From positions 1 to 34,615 of the IMG/VR virus record IMGVR_UViG_3300020281_001189: a stretch of 34,615 nt of DNA. One strand, written 5' to 3'. The notes below the pieces were generated by a model. The model saw only the letters and a list, made by a program, of their open reading frames with translations. It was not told where the DNA came from and made no database searches. The stretch comes from a virus. Within the stretch, counting starts at the first letter, position 1. The number at the start of each line of letters is the position of its first letter. Of the stretch, positions 7,476-15,305 are shown piece by piece. The translations under genes were made by a program, and so were the position numbers.

Positions 7476-8283
7476 AGATTTCAAGGCCAAAATATCTAAT
7501 GATGATAGGACCAAGAACTACAAATATTTTAGAGAACTAGATGTACCTGGCTGGGAAATAGTCAGAGACGAGATGCTTAAGTTTACTACAAAGACTAGAC
7601 CAGAAATATCTCTTGGTATGGGTAAACCACTGTGGAGAAGATGTTGGCCAGAACCATATAAAGGATTGAGGAATGCATGTCCATCTTTATGGGATGTATT
7701 TGAACCATTATTTGGTGAGATTAGAAGTGTAGGATTCTTTGTTATGTTATCTAGAGACTGTTCTATACATACAGATAATTATGATGCTGTTGGTGATGGT
7801 CTACCAGAAGCAACTAAAAGAATCAATATACCTATTCAGAACTGTGCTAAAACACATACAAGATGGTTTATAGCTCATGGTATTCCAGATATTGCAGCTT
7901 ACGATGGACCAAATCTTACAGCACCTGTCGCAAGACCAGTTGATTTAAAAAAGATGGCTAATCCAGAATCAATAAAGAGTGTTATTGGTAAAATGCAATA
8001 TGAACATTTAATGGGTGAAAAGGTAGATGTAAGTGGTAAATCTCATATTGTAGAGTATGCTAATTTAAAATCAAAAGATGGTAAGAAAGTATTTGTACCT
8101 GACGGTACACACTATAATGTTTTTCATGAAGATGAAGTGACTGAAGTATCAAGAGTAGAGTTATTGAAACCAACTATTATAAGAGTGAATGAACCACATC
8201 AAGTTGTTATAGATAAAGGTTGGAAATTTCCAAGAGTAGCAGCAACCGTAGGATTTATAGATGAAGATAGACTTACCATTTAA
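7462..8283 (+). CDS. 2OG oxygenase-like protein, tandem paralogue 1
   Basis: A 273-aa member of a three-gene tandem family. Metal-site candidates are His103-x-Asp105 (SIHTDN) and His246 in EPHQV, with Arg258 in FPRVAATV as the likely 2OG-binding residue. A shared INIP strand lies at 121-124. It is about 50 residues longer than the other two copies because of an insertion near 140-225 between the INIP strand and the distal His. The substrate is unknown. It overlaps the gene before it by 14 nt and the next paralogue by 23 nt. Confidence 0.7.
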   Translation: MKEYKDFKAKISNDDRTKNYKYFRELDVPGWEIVRDEMLKFTTKTRPEISLGMGKPLWRRCWPEPYKGLRNACPSLWDVFEPLFGEIRSVGFFVMLSRDCSIHTDNYDAVGDGLPEATKRINIPIQNCAKTHTRWFIAHGIPDIAAYDGPNLTAPVARPVDLKKMANPESIKSVIGKMQYEHLMGEKVDVSGKSHIVEYANLKSKDGKKVFVPDGTHYNVFHEDEVTEVSRVELLKPTIIRVNEPHQVVIDKGWKFPRVAATVGFIDEDRLTI

Positions 8284-8947
8284 AGAGATAGACATACCAA
8301 ACCTAGATAAGGTTATAACTGAGCTACAGAACTATACAAAGAACATACACCCAGGTTTGTACCAAGCCATAAATACAGATACACCATTTTCTAGATTAGC
8401 AGCTGAAGCAATGTGGGAAAAGCAATATGATGTAGATATTGGTATGTGGAGAAATGCATATCCAGATGTATATCAAGATGTATTAGAAGAATGTCCTACT
8501 GTACAAGAATCATTAAAAGAATATGGTGAAGTTGTTAACTTAGCATTCTTTTGTCTATGGCAAAAAGAATCACCCATACATTCAGATGATACTGTCATGC
8601 ATCTATACGATCAAAAAACTAGAATGAATCCTGAACATAAGCATCTATACGAAAAGTTTCCAGATTTTATTGTTAGATCTAGAATCAATATACCACTATT
8701 CAATTGTGAAAAATCTAGAACTGTATGGTGGGAACCTAAAGAAGAAAAGACTTTTATTTTAAATGGTCCTATCAGAACTTATAAAGAACATGAATGTAGT
8801 AAACTGGCAGAGATTACATTATCAAAGGCTACAATATTAAGAGTTGACATACCTCATCAAGTTGTAAACGATGGCTGGAGATTTCCAAGATTGGCAGCCA
8901 CACTAACCATGGATAAAGACCTAACATGCTACCTTACAAAGAATTAG
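8261..8947 (+). CDS. 2OG oxygenase-like protein, tandem paralogue 2
   Basis: A 228-aa protein closely related to the next gene: both start with a KEIDIPNL- or KELDIPNL-type segment and share FWRN or MWRN, the SPIHSDD motif, RINIP, NCEKSRT, and the ending RVDIPHQVVNDGWR. Metal-site candidates are His107, Asp109 and His199, with Arg210 as the probable 2OG contact. The start overlaps paralogue 1 by 23 nt and the end overlaps paralogue 3 by 22 nt. The chemistry is inferred from the motif pattern only. Confidence 0.7.
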   Translation: MKIDLPFKEIDIPNLDKVITELQNYTKNIHPGLYQAINTDTPFSRLAAEAMWEKQYDVDIGMWRNAYPDVYQDVLEECPTVQESLKEYGEVVNLAFFCLWQKESPIHSDDTVMHLYDQKTRMNPEHKHLYEKFPDFIVRSRINIPLFNCEKSRTVWWEPKEEKTFILNGPIRTYKEHECSKLAEITLSKATILRVDIPHQVVNDGWRFPRLAATLTMDKDLTCYLTKN

Positions 8948-9570
8948 ACATACCAAACTTAGGTATTATTATTTTAGAGTTGCAGAACTATACAAAGATA
9001 TTGCATCCAGATCTTTTTACACCAATAAATACTGGTCTTTCAATAGAACGTGCCATTGGTCAAGCTAGTACTGAAGGTGGCTTCTGGAGAAACTCATATC
9101 CAGATATTTATGAAGACATATTAGAAAAATGTCCATCATTACAAAGGTCATTACAGGAATATGGTAAAATTATAAATGTATCATTCTTTTGTTTGTGGGA
9201 AAAAGAATCACCAATACATTCTGATGATGTAGTTATGGATTTAGAAACAGGTAAGTTTAGAACTGATCCACTTCATGAGTTAGATTACGTTATACCGCCA
9301 TGGGATATAAAGACTCGTATTAATATACCTGTTTTTAATTGTGAAAAGTCTAGAACTATTTGGTGGAAACCACATGTAGATAAAGAACCTGGAAGAATGA
9401 AGTTTAGAACATATATACCTGAAGAGTGTGATAAGATAGCAGAGGTGACCTTAAATAAGGCCACTCTGCTCAGAGTAGATATTCCACATCAGGTTGTAAA
9501 TGATGGATGGAGAATGCCAAGATTAGCAGCTACAATAACAACAGATCAAGATCTGACTGATTATCTTTAA
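8926..9570 (+). CDS. 2OG oxygenase-like protein, tandem paralogue 3
   Basis: A 214-aa copy with His98-x-Asp100 in the SPIHSDD motif, distal His188 in IPHQVVNDGW and Arg199 in MPRLAAT. By eye it is clearly more similar to paralogue 2 than to paralogue 1, so it looks like the latest duplication. It ends the plus-strand island: its TAA overlaps the nrdB TAA by 4 nt in a convergent arrangement, and I see no terminator between them. Confidence 0.7.
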   Translation: MLPYKELDIPNLGIIILELQNYTKILHPDLFTPINTGLSIERAIGQASTEGGFWRNSYPDIYEDILEKCPSLQRSLQEYGKIINVSFFCLWEKESPIHSDDVVMDLETGKFRTDPLHELDYVIPPWDIKTRINIPVFNCEKSRTIWWKPHVDKEPGRMKFRTYIPEECDKIAEVTLNKATLLRVDIPHQVVNDGWRMPRLAATITTDQDLTDYL

Positions 9571-10529
9571 GCAGCTACTTCTTTCCAACCCCAATCACCT
9601 TCCAAACCATTCACTGAATATTCTGTGACTCTTTTCTCAAAGAAGTTATCATGAGATACTCCGTTTAGTACCCAATCTAACCATGGTAGTGGATTGTCTT
9701 TAGCTTTGAATTTAGCTTTAAGTCCTAATTGTAATAATCTTCTATCCGCAATATGTCTAATATATTCCTTTACTTCATCGATACTTAGTCCTTCGACTTC
9801 ATTCTCTTTGTAAGCAAGATCTATAAATTTATCCTCTAACTTAACAGCATTTCTTGCCATCTGATAGATTTTAGATTTTAATTCATCATTTACAATACGC
9901 GGATGTTCTTCGCAGAATGTTCTAAATAATTTCGCATTACCTTGAACGTGTAGTGTTTCATCTCTAATTGACCACTCAACTATTGTACCCATACCTTTCA
10001 TTTTACCGAAACGTTGGAAATTAAGTAGCATTACAAATGAAGCAAATAAACTCATGCCTTCATTAAATACTGACTGAGCTAGCGCTAATGCTAGACCAGT
10101 ATGAGATGTAATATTATTGTTAGCCATAAAGTCTAACTTATCTGCCATCTCATTGTATTCTAAGAATGCATGAAATTCTGATTCAGGTAAACCTAGCGTA
10201 TCATTCAATAGAGCATAAGCTCTTTGATGTACACCTTCTCTACCAGCAAACGATGCAAGCATAGTTCTTACTTCATTATTTCTCATTTTTGGAATAAGAA
10301 AGTCATGATAGTTAGCACCAACTTGAACGTCAGATTGAGTAAATAACCGTAGTATATTCACAATAAAGTCTTTTTCTTGCTCTGATAATTTAGTACGCCA
10401 GTCTTGAACATCTTCAGATAATTCTGCTTCATCCTCGACCCAATGTACCTCTTCATGTTTCTTGGTCAGCTCAACTGCCCAAGGATAATTAAAAGGCTTA
10501 TAAGCTTTACTGTCTTCTAATACAGTCAT
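9567..10529 (-). CDS. nrdB: Ribonucleotide reductase small subunit NrdB
   Basis: The class I beta subunit makes the radical used by NrdA to turn ribonucleotides into deoxyribonucleotides. All expected diiron ligands are visible: Asp in TQSDVQVG, Glu and His in REGVHQ, Glu in NEGMSLF, and Glu and His in IRDETLH. The radical Tyr is present four residues after the first His (HQRAY). The 320-aa chain is typical of short phage forms, and its tail ends WGWKEVAA. The ATG has AAGGAGA upstream, directly after the 56-aa gene. It is co-oriented with nrdA two genes upstream, giving a complete phage RNR. Confidence 0.96.
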   Translation of the reverse strand: MTVLEDSKAYKPFNYPWAVELTKKHEEVHWVEDEAELSEDVQDWRTKLSEQEKDFIVNILRLFTQSDVQVGANYHDFLIPKMRNNEVRTMLASFAGREGVHQRAYALLNDTLGLPESEFHAFLEYNEMADKLDFMANNNITSHTGLALALAQSVFNEGMSLFASFVMLLNFQRFGKMKGMGTIVEWSIRDETLHVQGNAKLFRTFCEEHPRIVNDELKSKIYQMARNAVKLEDKFIDLAYKENEVEGLSIDEVKEYIRHIADRRLLQLGLKAKFKAKDNPLPWLDWVLNGVSHDNFFEKRVTEYSVNGLEGDWGWKEVAA

Positions 10530-10544
10530 TTTACTTCTCCTTAT

Positions 10545-10715
10545 TTACTTTTTTTCGTCTAGAACGATTTGCTCTTCTAATGCTTTGATTCGCTCATTCA
10601 TTCTAAAGATAACCGAACACAAAGATTTAATATCTTGTGCATTTGGATTACCTCTAGCGATGGTGCGGTCTAGCATTGTCTGCAGCTCCTCGGTATAACT
10701 GATTGCCTCAGGCAT
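10545..10715 (-). CDS. Small coiled-coil protein between nrdA and nrdB, 56 aa
   Basis: A short gene (ATG 10713-10715, TAA 10545-10547) with a very strong ribosome site AAGGAGGAAAG. The 56 residues are mainly helical and charged. The C-terminal part (MNERIKALEEQIVLDEKK) has heptad-like spacing and could form a short coiled coil. It fills the gap between the two RNR genes. The function is unknown; an accessory role with RNR is possible only by position. Confidence 0.75.
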   Translation of the reverse strand: MPEAISYTEELQTMLDRTIARGNPNAQDIKSLCSVIFRMNERIKALEEQIVLDEKK

Positions 10716-10735
10716 ACTTTCCTCCTTCGCTTGGT

Positions 10736-12724
10736 CTAACCTTCACAGGCTCGACATTCATCTTCATTGTTTTGCTCTTGCCCTTTATTTATAAAGGACA
10801 TGAACTCGTCATAACCACCTACATATTCACCTTTAAGATAAATTTGTGGGACAGTTTTAACATCCTTCCTTCCAGTCACTTCCGCAGCCGTCTTACCAAG
10901 TTTTTCAATATTGATAAAGTCATACGGAATTCCTCGAATTCTGAATTCTTCTTTAGCCATGTGACAGAATGGACAATCATCTTTTCCATATATAACATTT
11001 CTGTCATTATCAACTAGAGCTACTCTTGCAACTTTGTCTGCTACAGTTTCTGCTCTAACTTTAGCTTCTGTTCTTAAATAGTACAAACCTTTTAATCCTT
11101 CTTTCCATGCTTTTAAATGCACATCATTTACATATGCTCTATCACAACCTGATGGGAAAAATAAATTCACGCTTTGACCTTGACAAATATATTCTTGTCT
11201 ATCAGCCGCATGTTGAACAACCCATCTTTGATCGAGTTCATCTGCTGTTTTAAATAATGTTTTTTCTTCATCTGATAAAAAAGTTAAATGTTGTACAGAA
11301 CCCTTATTAGTAATAATACTCTTCCACACACCATTTTTATTTTCTTTTTTTCTTTCTAAGAGTCTTTCTAGATATTTGTTTTTAACTAAAAAACTACCGG
11401 CTCTAGTTCTGTGTGTATAAGCATTTGCTTTTAGCGGTTCAATAGAAGGAGAAGTAGAAAGAATGATACCACTAGAAGCGTTGGGAGCGATTGCCAATAG
11501 GTGAGAATTGCGTTTAGAACTTCCATTACCGTCTAAATATTCTCCTCTTTGTTTTGCCAATAATTCAGTTTGTTCATTTGCTCTCTCCTTAATTGTCTTA
11601 AATATATTAGTATTATACTCACGAGCCACCTCCGTTTGCCAAGAACATCCTTTTCTTTGTAAGTAAGAATGAAAACCCATGGCTCCAAGACCTAGAGATC
11701 TCTCACGTGCTGCTGAATACTTTGCTCTTTCAATAGTATCAGGTGCATTTTGTATAAAGTATTCTAATACGTTATCTAACATGGTGATTAGATCTTCTAC
11801 AATTGTAGTATCTTTCCAATCATCATAATATTCTAAATTGAGTGATGATAAACAACACACTGCTGTTCTATCTTCACTTGTAGGTAGATGTATTTCATTA
11901 CATAGATTAGAACCATTGATTTTAAGACCTGCTTTTTTCAGTGGTTCTGGTAGTGCTTTGTTTGCAGTATCAATAAAATTAAGATATGGTTCTCCTGTTC
12001 TAAATCTTGTTTCTAATAATTGTTGCCATATTTTTCTTGCAGGCATTTTATCTGTGACTCTATTATCATTCGGGTCTTTGAACTCCCACTCTTCATCATT
12101 CATTACAGCATTCATAAAGTCATCTGTTAAGTTTACTGCGTTGTGAATGTTGAGTGCTTTTCTTTGTACATCACCTGTTGGAATTCTAAGTTGCATGAAT
12201 TCTAAAATATCTGGATGTCTGATATCCATATAAGCCGCATAAGAACCTTTACGTGTTTTACCTTGTCTATATGCAATCATATCAGCATCTACAGTATGTA
12301 AAAATGGTATTGGTCCAGGTGCTATATCAGAAATAGTACGTACATCTGACCAGTGACCACCAACACCACCACCATATACTGATAACCATCTTAGTTCTGA
12401 TGAATGACTAATCAAACCTTCAAGTGTGTCAGGTACATATGTTAGGAAACAACTAATAGGCATACCTTTATCTTCATTCGGTTTGCCGTTAGGTGCGTTT
12501 GATAAAACTGGCGATGCAAACATAAACCATTTCTTACTTGCATAGTCATATATTCTTTGTGCAAGTTCTTTATCAGTTTTACCATTAAATCTTGACCAGG
12601 CTAATGCTGCTCTAGCGTATGCTTCTTGTGGTGATTTTTCTGAGGGTCTCATATAAAAATCTTTGAGCATGCTCACTGCGTAATCTGCTAACAGTGAATC
12701 TTGTTTTTTGTCTATGTCAATCAT
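10736..12724 (-). CDS. nrdA: Ribonucleotide reductase large subunit NrdA fused to glutaredoxin
   Basis: Class I alpha subunit with catalytic Cys in PISCFL, the active-site trio in SNLCNEIHLPT, the second redox Cys in AVCCLSSLNL and the radical-path Tyr pair in GLYYLRTEAK. The core lacks most of the N-terminal ATP-cone. After the core a complete glutaredoxin domain follows (CPFC near residue 584, TVPQI cis-Pro loop about 40 later, GGYDE), and then the chain ends with the normal NrdA CxxC tail, CRACEG. The fusion would supply its own electron carrier. I choose the ATG at 12722-12724, coupled to the primase stop as TGATG with a GGAAGAG purine tract; an ATG at 12739 would add five residues. It is separated from nrdB by the 56-aa gene. 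Confidence 0.95.
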   Translation of the reverse strand: MIDIDKKQDSLLADYAVSMLKDFYMRPSEKSPQEAYARAALAWSRFNGKTDKELAQRIYDYASKKWFMFASPVLSNAPNGKPNEDKGMPISCFLTYVPDTLEGLISHSSELRWLSVYGGGVGGHWSDVRTISDIAPGPIPFLHTVDADMIAYRQGKTRKGSYAAYMDIRHPDILEFMQLRIPTGDVQRKALNIHNAVNLTDDFMNAVMNDEEWEFKDPNDNRVTDKMPARKIWQQLLETRFRTGEPYLNFIDTANKALPEPLKKAGLKINGSNLCNEIHLPTSEDRTAVCCLSSLNLEYYDDWKDTTIVEDLITMLDNVLEYFIQNAPDTIERAKYSAARERSLGLGAMGFHSYLQRKGCSWQTEVAREYNTNIFKTIKERANEQTELLAKQRGEYLDGNGSSKRNSHLLAIAPNASSGIILSTSPSIEPLKANAYTHRTRAGSFLVKNKYLERLLERKKENKNGVWKSIITNKGSVQHLTFLSDEEKTLFKTADELDQRWVVQHAADRQEYICQGQSVNLFFPSGCDRAYVNDVHLKAWKEGLKGLYYLRTEAKVRAETVADKVARVALVDNDRNVIYGKDDCPFCHMAKEEFRIRGIPYDFINIEKLGKTAAEVTGRKDVKTVPQIYLKGEYVGGYDEFMSFINKGQEQNNEDECRACEG

Positions 12725-13569
12725 CAAACTCTCTTCCAATTATCGAGTTTAATTTTGGCTGCTAGGCCGTGGTAAGTATTTTCTTGAATTATTTGAAGGG
12801 GATTAAGGTTTTCTAAAATCATGTCATTAATATCTTTACTTCTTATGTTATCAGGCCAAATTACAATTTTGAAACCCCTATCAATGAACTTTGAATATTT
12901 AGAAACTATTTCTGCATTTCGCTGTTCATTGTCTAGACATACTATTATGTCTGAATTACTATATTTATTTTCTGTGATGTCTGAACCAGCCATCGCGAGA
13001 GCATTAGGCAAAAATAAACTATCTATTGGACCTTCAACTAAGTAAGTAGTTTCATCTTTGTTCCATCTTTCAAGACCAAAGATCTTACCTTTATCTTTAT
13101 CCAACAATATAGTAATATATTTAGGTAATGAGTTGTCTAATGCTCTTGCTTGAAGAGCAAATAACTTACCATCTTCATCAAAAAATGGTATGATTATTTT
13201 TTCTTGAGAATCTTTGAAATTGTACCCGTACCGATTAACGAGCTTTCCAAGATCTTGAGTATAGTAAAAGAGGCCGCGATAGTGAATAGGAATCCTCCTA
13301 TCCCGTATAAACTGAACGCATATATGAGAGTCGTCCATATCAATAACCCTCTGCATATCAGATAACAAGTTGTTATGATTCGCTGAGACTTTGATGTGAA
13401 CGCGATTCCTAGTAGAATCAGACTTGTTGTTGTCACCAAAAGCATTCTTAATATACTCCCATCTTGAATTGCGTTGACAGCCATGACATAGAAACATTTC
13501 TATATCAGAGTCATTATAGACAAAGCTCGGCTGTGTACCGCAAGCTGGGCACGAGACTTCCATTACCAT
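12724..13569 (-). CDS. 61: DNA primase gp61, DnaG/Toprim type
   Basis: Makes RNA primers for lagging-strand synthesis together with helicase gp41. The N-terminus has a zinc ribbon with Cys7, Cys10, Cys28 and Cys31 (CPAC and CHGC). A Toprim domain follows, with the catalytic Glu178 in LVEGPID and the acidic cluster CLDNE at 210-214. At 281 residues it is shorter than T4 gp61 (342 aa) and lacks a distinct C-terminal extension. A second ATG follows two codons after the first, so the exact start is uncertain. AGTATAATC at 13575-13582 sits just upstream. The stop is coupled to nrdA. Confidence 0.9.
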   Translation of the reverse strand: MVMEVSCPACGTQPSFVYNDSDIEMFLCHGCQRNSRWEYIKNAFGDNNKSDSTRNRVHIKVSANHNNLLSDMQRVIDMDDSHICVQFIRDRRIPIHYRGLFYYTQDLGKLVNRYGYNFKDSQEKIIIPFFDEDGKLFALQARALDNSLPKYITILLDKDKGKIFGLERWNKDETTYLVEGPIDSLFLPNALAMAGSDITENKYSNSDIIVCLDNEQRNAEIVSKYSKFIDRGFKIVIWPDNIRSKDINDMILENLNPLQIIQENTYHGLAAKIKLDNWKRV

Positions 13570-13575
13570 AGTAAG

Positions 13576-13581
13576 ATTATA
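13576..13581 (-). promoter_or_regulatory. AGTATAAT -10-like element before primase
   Basis: The minus strand reads CTATAGTATAATCTTAC about 7 nt before the primase ATG. The TAG is the stop of the upstream 195-aa gene. The same TAGTATAATCT string occurs before the polymerase, where the TAG is the regA stop, and before the 405-aa gene. No good -35 hexamer is visible. Confidence 0.35.
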
Positions 13582-14169
13582 CTATAGCTGATCTAGAATT
13601 TTTTCTAAAGAGTCTTTCTTTTTCTTTTTCTTTTTAGGGTCTTTAGTTCCGCCATCTAAGAGTGAATCCATACCAGCAAGACCACCAGCATTTACTGCTG
13701 CGTTAGTATTTGCTCCAGATAATGGACCACCAAATGAAGCTCCACTCGTCATGCTTTCTTCCATTGCGTCAAGCATAGCATTCCAATATCCTTCAGCATT
13801 TGATAGATCGTAATCTCTTTTTTTAACAAGACCATGTTCTTCTAATCTTTCAGATAGATATTCAGAGGTTGCTTCACCTTTTTCTCTTATTGTGTATTCC
13901 TTAATTAATGCTAGTGCGGCTATATAAGATGCGATTTGTGACTTACCACCAGGTACTTTACCTAATAATCTTTTTAGATTCCATGCTAATCTATCTAACA
14001 TATTGAAAGAGTCTTTTTGTTTCTTATCTCTTTCTTTTTTCTTAACTAAAATATTACCTTTCTTATCAATCACACCAGATTTAAACGCATCCCATTTCTC
14101 ATACTTCATAGTTAATTTACGAAGTAATCTAAATACAAATAATGTGTCTATAATTCCTTTACCGGCCAT
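13582..14169 (-). CDS. Hypothetical protein with KVPGGKS motif, 195 aa
   Basis: I cannot name this protein with confidence. It has a hydrophobic/basic N-terminus (IIDTLFVFRLLRKLT), a Lys-rich linker, a helical core containing LLGKVPGGKSQIASYIAALAL, a Gly/Ala/Ser-rich low-complexity stretch (about 145-170) and a C-terminal run of eight Lys with one interruption. It vaguely resembles conserved proteins, possibly head-associated, seen in marine myoviruses, which is recall and not proof. The KVPGGKS string does not form a convincing Walker A. It follows the 123-aa gene by 7 nt. Confidence 0.65.
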   Translation of the reverse strand: MAGKGIIDTLFVFRLLRKLTMKYEKWDAFKSGVIDKKGNILVKKKERDKKQKDSFNMLDRLAWNLKRLLGKVPGGKSQIASYIAALALIKEYTIREKGEATSEYLSERLEEHGLVKKRDYDLSNAEGYWNAMLDAMEESMTSGASFGGPLSGANTNAAVNAGGLAGMDSLLDGGTKDPKKKKKKKDSLEKILDQL

Positions 14170-14176
14170 GGTATAT

Positions 14177-14548
14177 TTAATTCCTTAATCTTTTTAATAA
14201 TACCGCGGTTTCCAAACAAAATTTAATTTCTGGATATTCATTCTCATCTAGGTAGGATAGGTACTCAAATATAGTCTTAAATACTCTCTTCTCAGCATCA
14301 TTTGAGTGAAATAAAAGCAGCTCCTTAGCCGCTACAGGTGCAAATACATTAAAGAATAATATAACGTGATTTACAAGAAGTCTGATATTGACATCTTTAC
14401 CATTGACTATTTTTGTTGCTAATTTTCTGGCGTGTTGAGCTTTACGTAGGTCTTCTTTGAATTCTGTCTTGTCAGCTATTGCATTTCGATAATTATCAAA
14501 TGCATACTTTTCAAAATTTTTCTTATCCAGCTGCATCGATATGACCAT
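14177..14548 (-). CDS. Conserved small phage protein, DUF7207-like, 123 aa
   Basis: A helical protein with features of a family common in marine tailed phages: an N-terminal FEKYAFDNYRN segment, then DLRKAQHARKL, and the central LVNHVILFFNVFAPVAAKELLLF core, in which the NH-to-NVF spacing is characteristic. The role is not known. It overlaps the acidic 128-aa gene; the first ATG gives a 26-nt overlap and a second ATG four codons later gives 14 nt, and neither has a clear ribosome site. The family call is from memory of the pattern. Confidence 0.6.
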   Translation of the reverse strand: MVISMQLDKKNFEKYAFDNYRNAIADKTEFKEDLRKAQHARKLATKIVNGKDVNIRLLVNHVILFFNVFAPVAAKELLLFHSNDAEKRVFKTIFEYLSYLDENEYPEIKFCLETAVLLKRLRN

Positions 14549-14909
14549 ACTCGCTAGGATTTACCTTTGTCTGCGGCTTAGTCACGATTTTATCTTTTTT
14601 TCCGCTTAACTTTATTTCTTGTGTTTCGTCAGCGTCTGCTTTATCATTATCAAAGGTTTTATTTCCAATAGCAACATTAGCACCAGGAACTTCTCCTGGT
14701 ACACTTGCTGGAGAAGCGGCTTGTACATCTCCGATGGATGCTTCACCATCAGCTACTTCTTTTTCTTCTTCATCATCTGATTTCTCAAGAGCATTCTTTC
14801 CTTTTGATATTTGTTCTCCTTCATCTTCTTTGAGTTTTTCAATCATCTCAATGAATGAGTCTATATCGCCATCATACTCTTTAAGTATATCTTCTAATTG
14901 TTTTGCCAT
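14523..14909 (-). CDS. Acidic low-complexity protein, 128 aa
   Basis: Very acidic, with a helical N-terminus (LEDILKEYDGDIDSFIEMI) and a long disordered Ala/Pro/Asp/Glu/Lys-rich region. No domain is recognised. It starts 12 nt downstream of a rho-independent terminator and next to a one-mismatch late promoter (AATAAATA, 14914-14921), so it probably begins a new transcription unit with the two genes after it. Phage scaffold or linker proteins can look like this, but there is no specific evidence. Confidence 0.65.
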   Translation of the reverse strand: MAKQLEDILKEYDGDIDSFIEMIEKLKEDEGEQISKGKNALEKSDDEEEKEVADGEASIGDVQAASPASVPGEVPGANVAIGNKTFDNDKADADETQEIKLSGKKDKIVTKPQTKVNPSEYGHIDAAG

Positions 14910-14920
14910 GTATTATTTAT

Positions 14921-14950
14921 TAAAAAAGAAAGGGGAGTTTCCTCCCCTTT
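14921..14950 (-). terminator. Rho-independent terminator
   Basis: A 9-bp perfect stem (14929-14937 pairs with 14942-14950, AAAGGGGAG with its complement) with a four-base loop, followed in the minus direction by CTTTTTTA. It ends the transcript that starts at the late promoter at 15295 and contains the 40-aa YRG-repeat gene. Confidence 0.85.
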
Positions 14951-14971
14951 CCAAATACTGTTGCAATGAGC

Positions 14972-15094
14972 TTAAGCAGCAACTTTGCCAGTAATCCCAC
15001 GATAAGTGATTTCATCACTTTTTCTCGCTTTGGATTTCTTAGCCTTGCTTTTTAAGGTCTTTGCATCGTATTTGATACCTCTATAGCAGTACAT
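14972..15094 (-). CDS. Small YRG-repeat protein, DUF4278-like, 40 aa
   Basis: A 40-aa basic protein with two YRG motifs, one at the N-terminus (CYRGIKYDA) and one near the C-terminus (TYRGITGK), resembling the DUF4278 repeat of cyanobacteria and their phages. A Lys/Ser-rich linker separates them. The start at 15092-15094 is fixed by GGAGG five bases upstream; a longer TTG-start reading from 15154 lacks a ribosome site. It lies alone between a late promoter and leader and a strong terminator. The function is unknown. Confidence 0.7.
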   Translation of the reverse strand: MYCYRGIKYDAKTLKSKAKKSKARKSDEITYRGITGKVAA

Positions 15095-15294
15095 ATTACC
15101 TCCGGTTTTCGTATCGATTTCGTACATACATCTCACGACGTACACCCTTCTCAACGCGTTCCTTCAGCAAACTTTCGGTCTCGTTCCCTTCTGGATTTAT
15201 TGACCCAAAAAGAAGGTACTTGCTTTCCCCTAAGAATAGGGAGGTTTTCAGGTTTTGCCTACTTCCGTCAACTAAAAAGTTGATGAACGTATAA
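15095..15294 (-). other. GC-richer leader or possible ncRNA between late promoter and YRG gene
   Basis: About 200 nt with visibly higher GC than its surroundings. It can form several local hairpins on the minus strand: 15274-15289 (TCAACT/AGTTGA, four-base loop), a CCCTA/TAGGG stem near 15226-15242, and CCTTC..TGG paired with CCA..GAAGG around 15190-15220. One frame is open for 68 codons (15098-15302) with a TAA at 15096-15098 but has no ATG until ten codons before the stop. It may be a structured leader, a small RNA or a coding region with an unusual start. Confidence 0.5.
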
Positions 15295-15302
15295 TATTTA
15301 TA
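15295..15302 (-). promoter_or_regulatory. T4-type late promoter of the leader/YRG unit
   Basis: An exact TATAAATA on the minus strand, 3 nt after the polymerase stop codon. It drives the 200-nt leader and the 40-aa gene up to the terminator at 14921-14950. Confidence 0.75.
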
Positions 15303-15305
15303 CTA

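Noticed and set aside
10786-10793. TATAAATA on the minus strand
   Set aside because: It lies inside the nrdA coding region, where Ile-Asn-Lys codons produce it by chance, and no gene start follows at a useful distance.
13194-13484. 96-aa minus-strand frame within primase
   Set aside because: It is a shifted reading of the primase gene, which has a clear zinc ribbon and Toprim motifs in its own frame.
14914-14921. AATAAATA as a late promoter for the 128-aa gene
   Set aside because: It overlaps the terminator U-tract and would sit within about 5 nt of the ATG, too close to give a normal leader; mentioned only in the gene entry.
15095-15154. Longer TTG-start version of the YRG gene
   Set aside because: No ribosome site before the TTG, while GGAGG sits ideally before the ATG at 15094.
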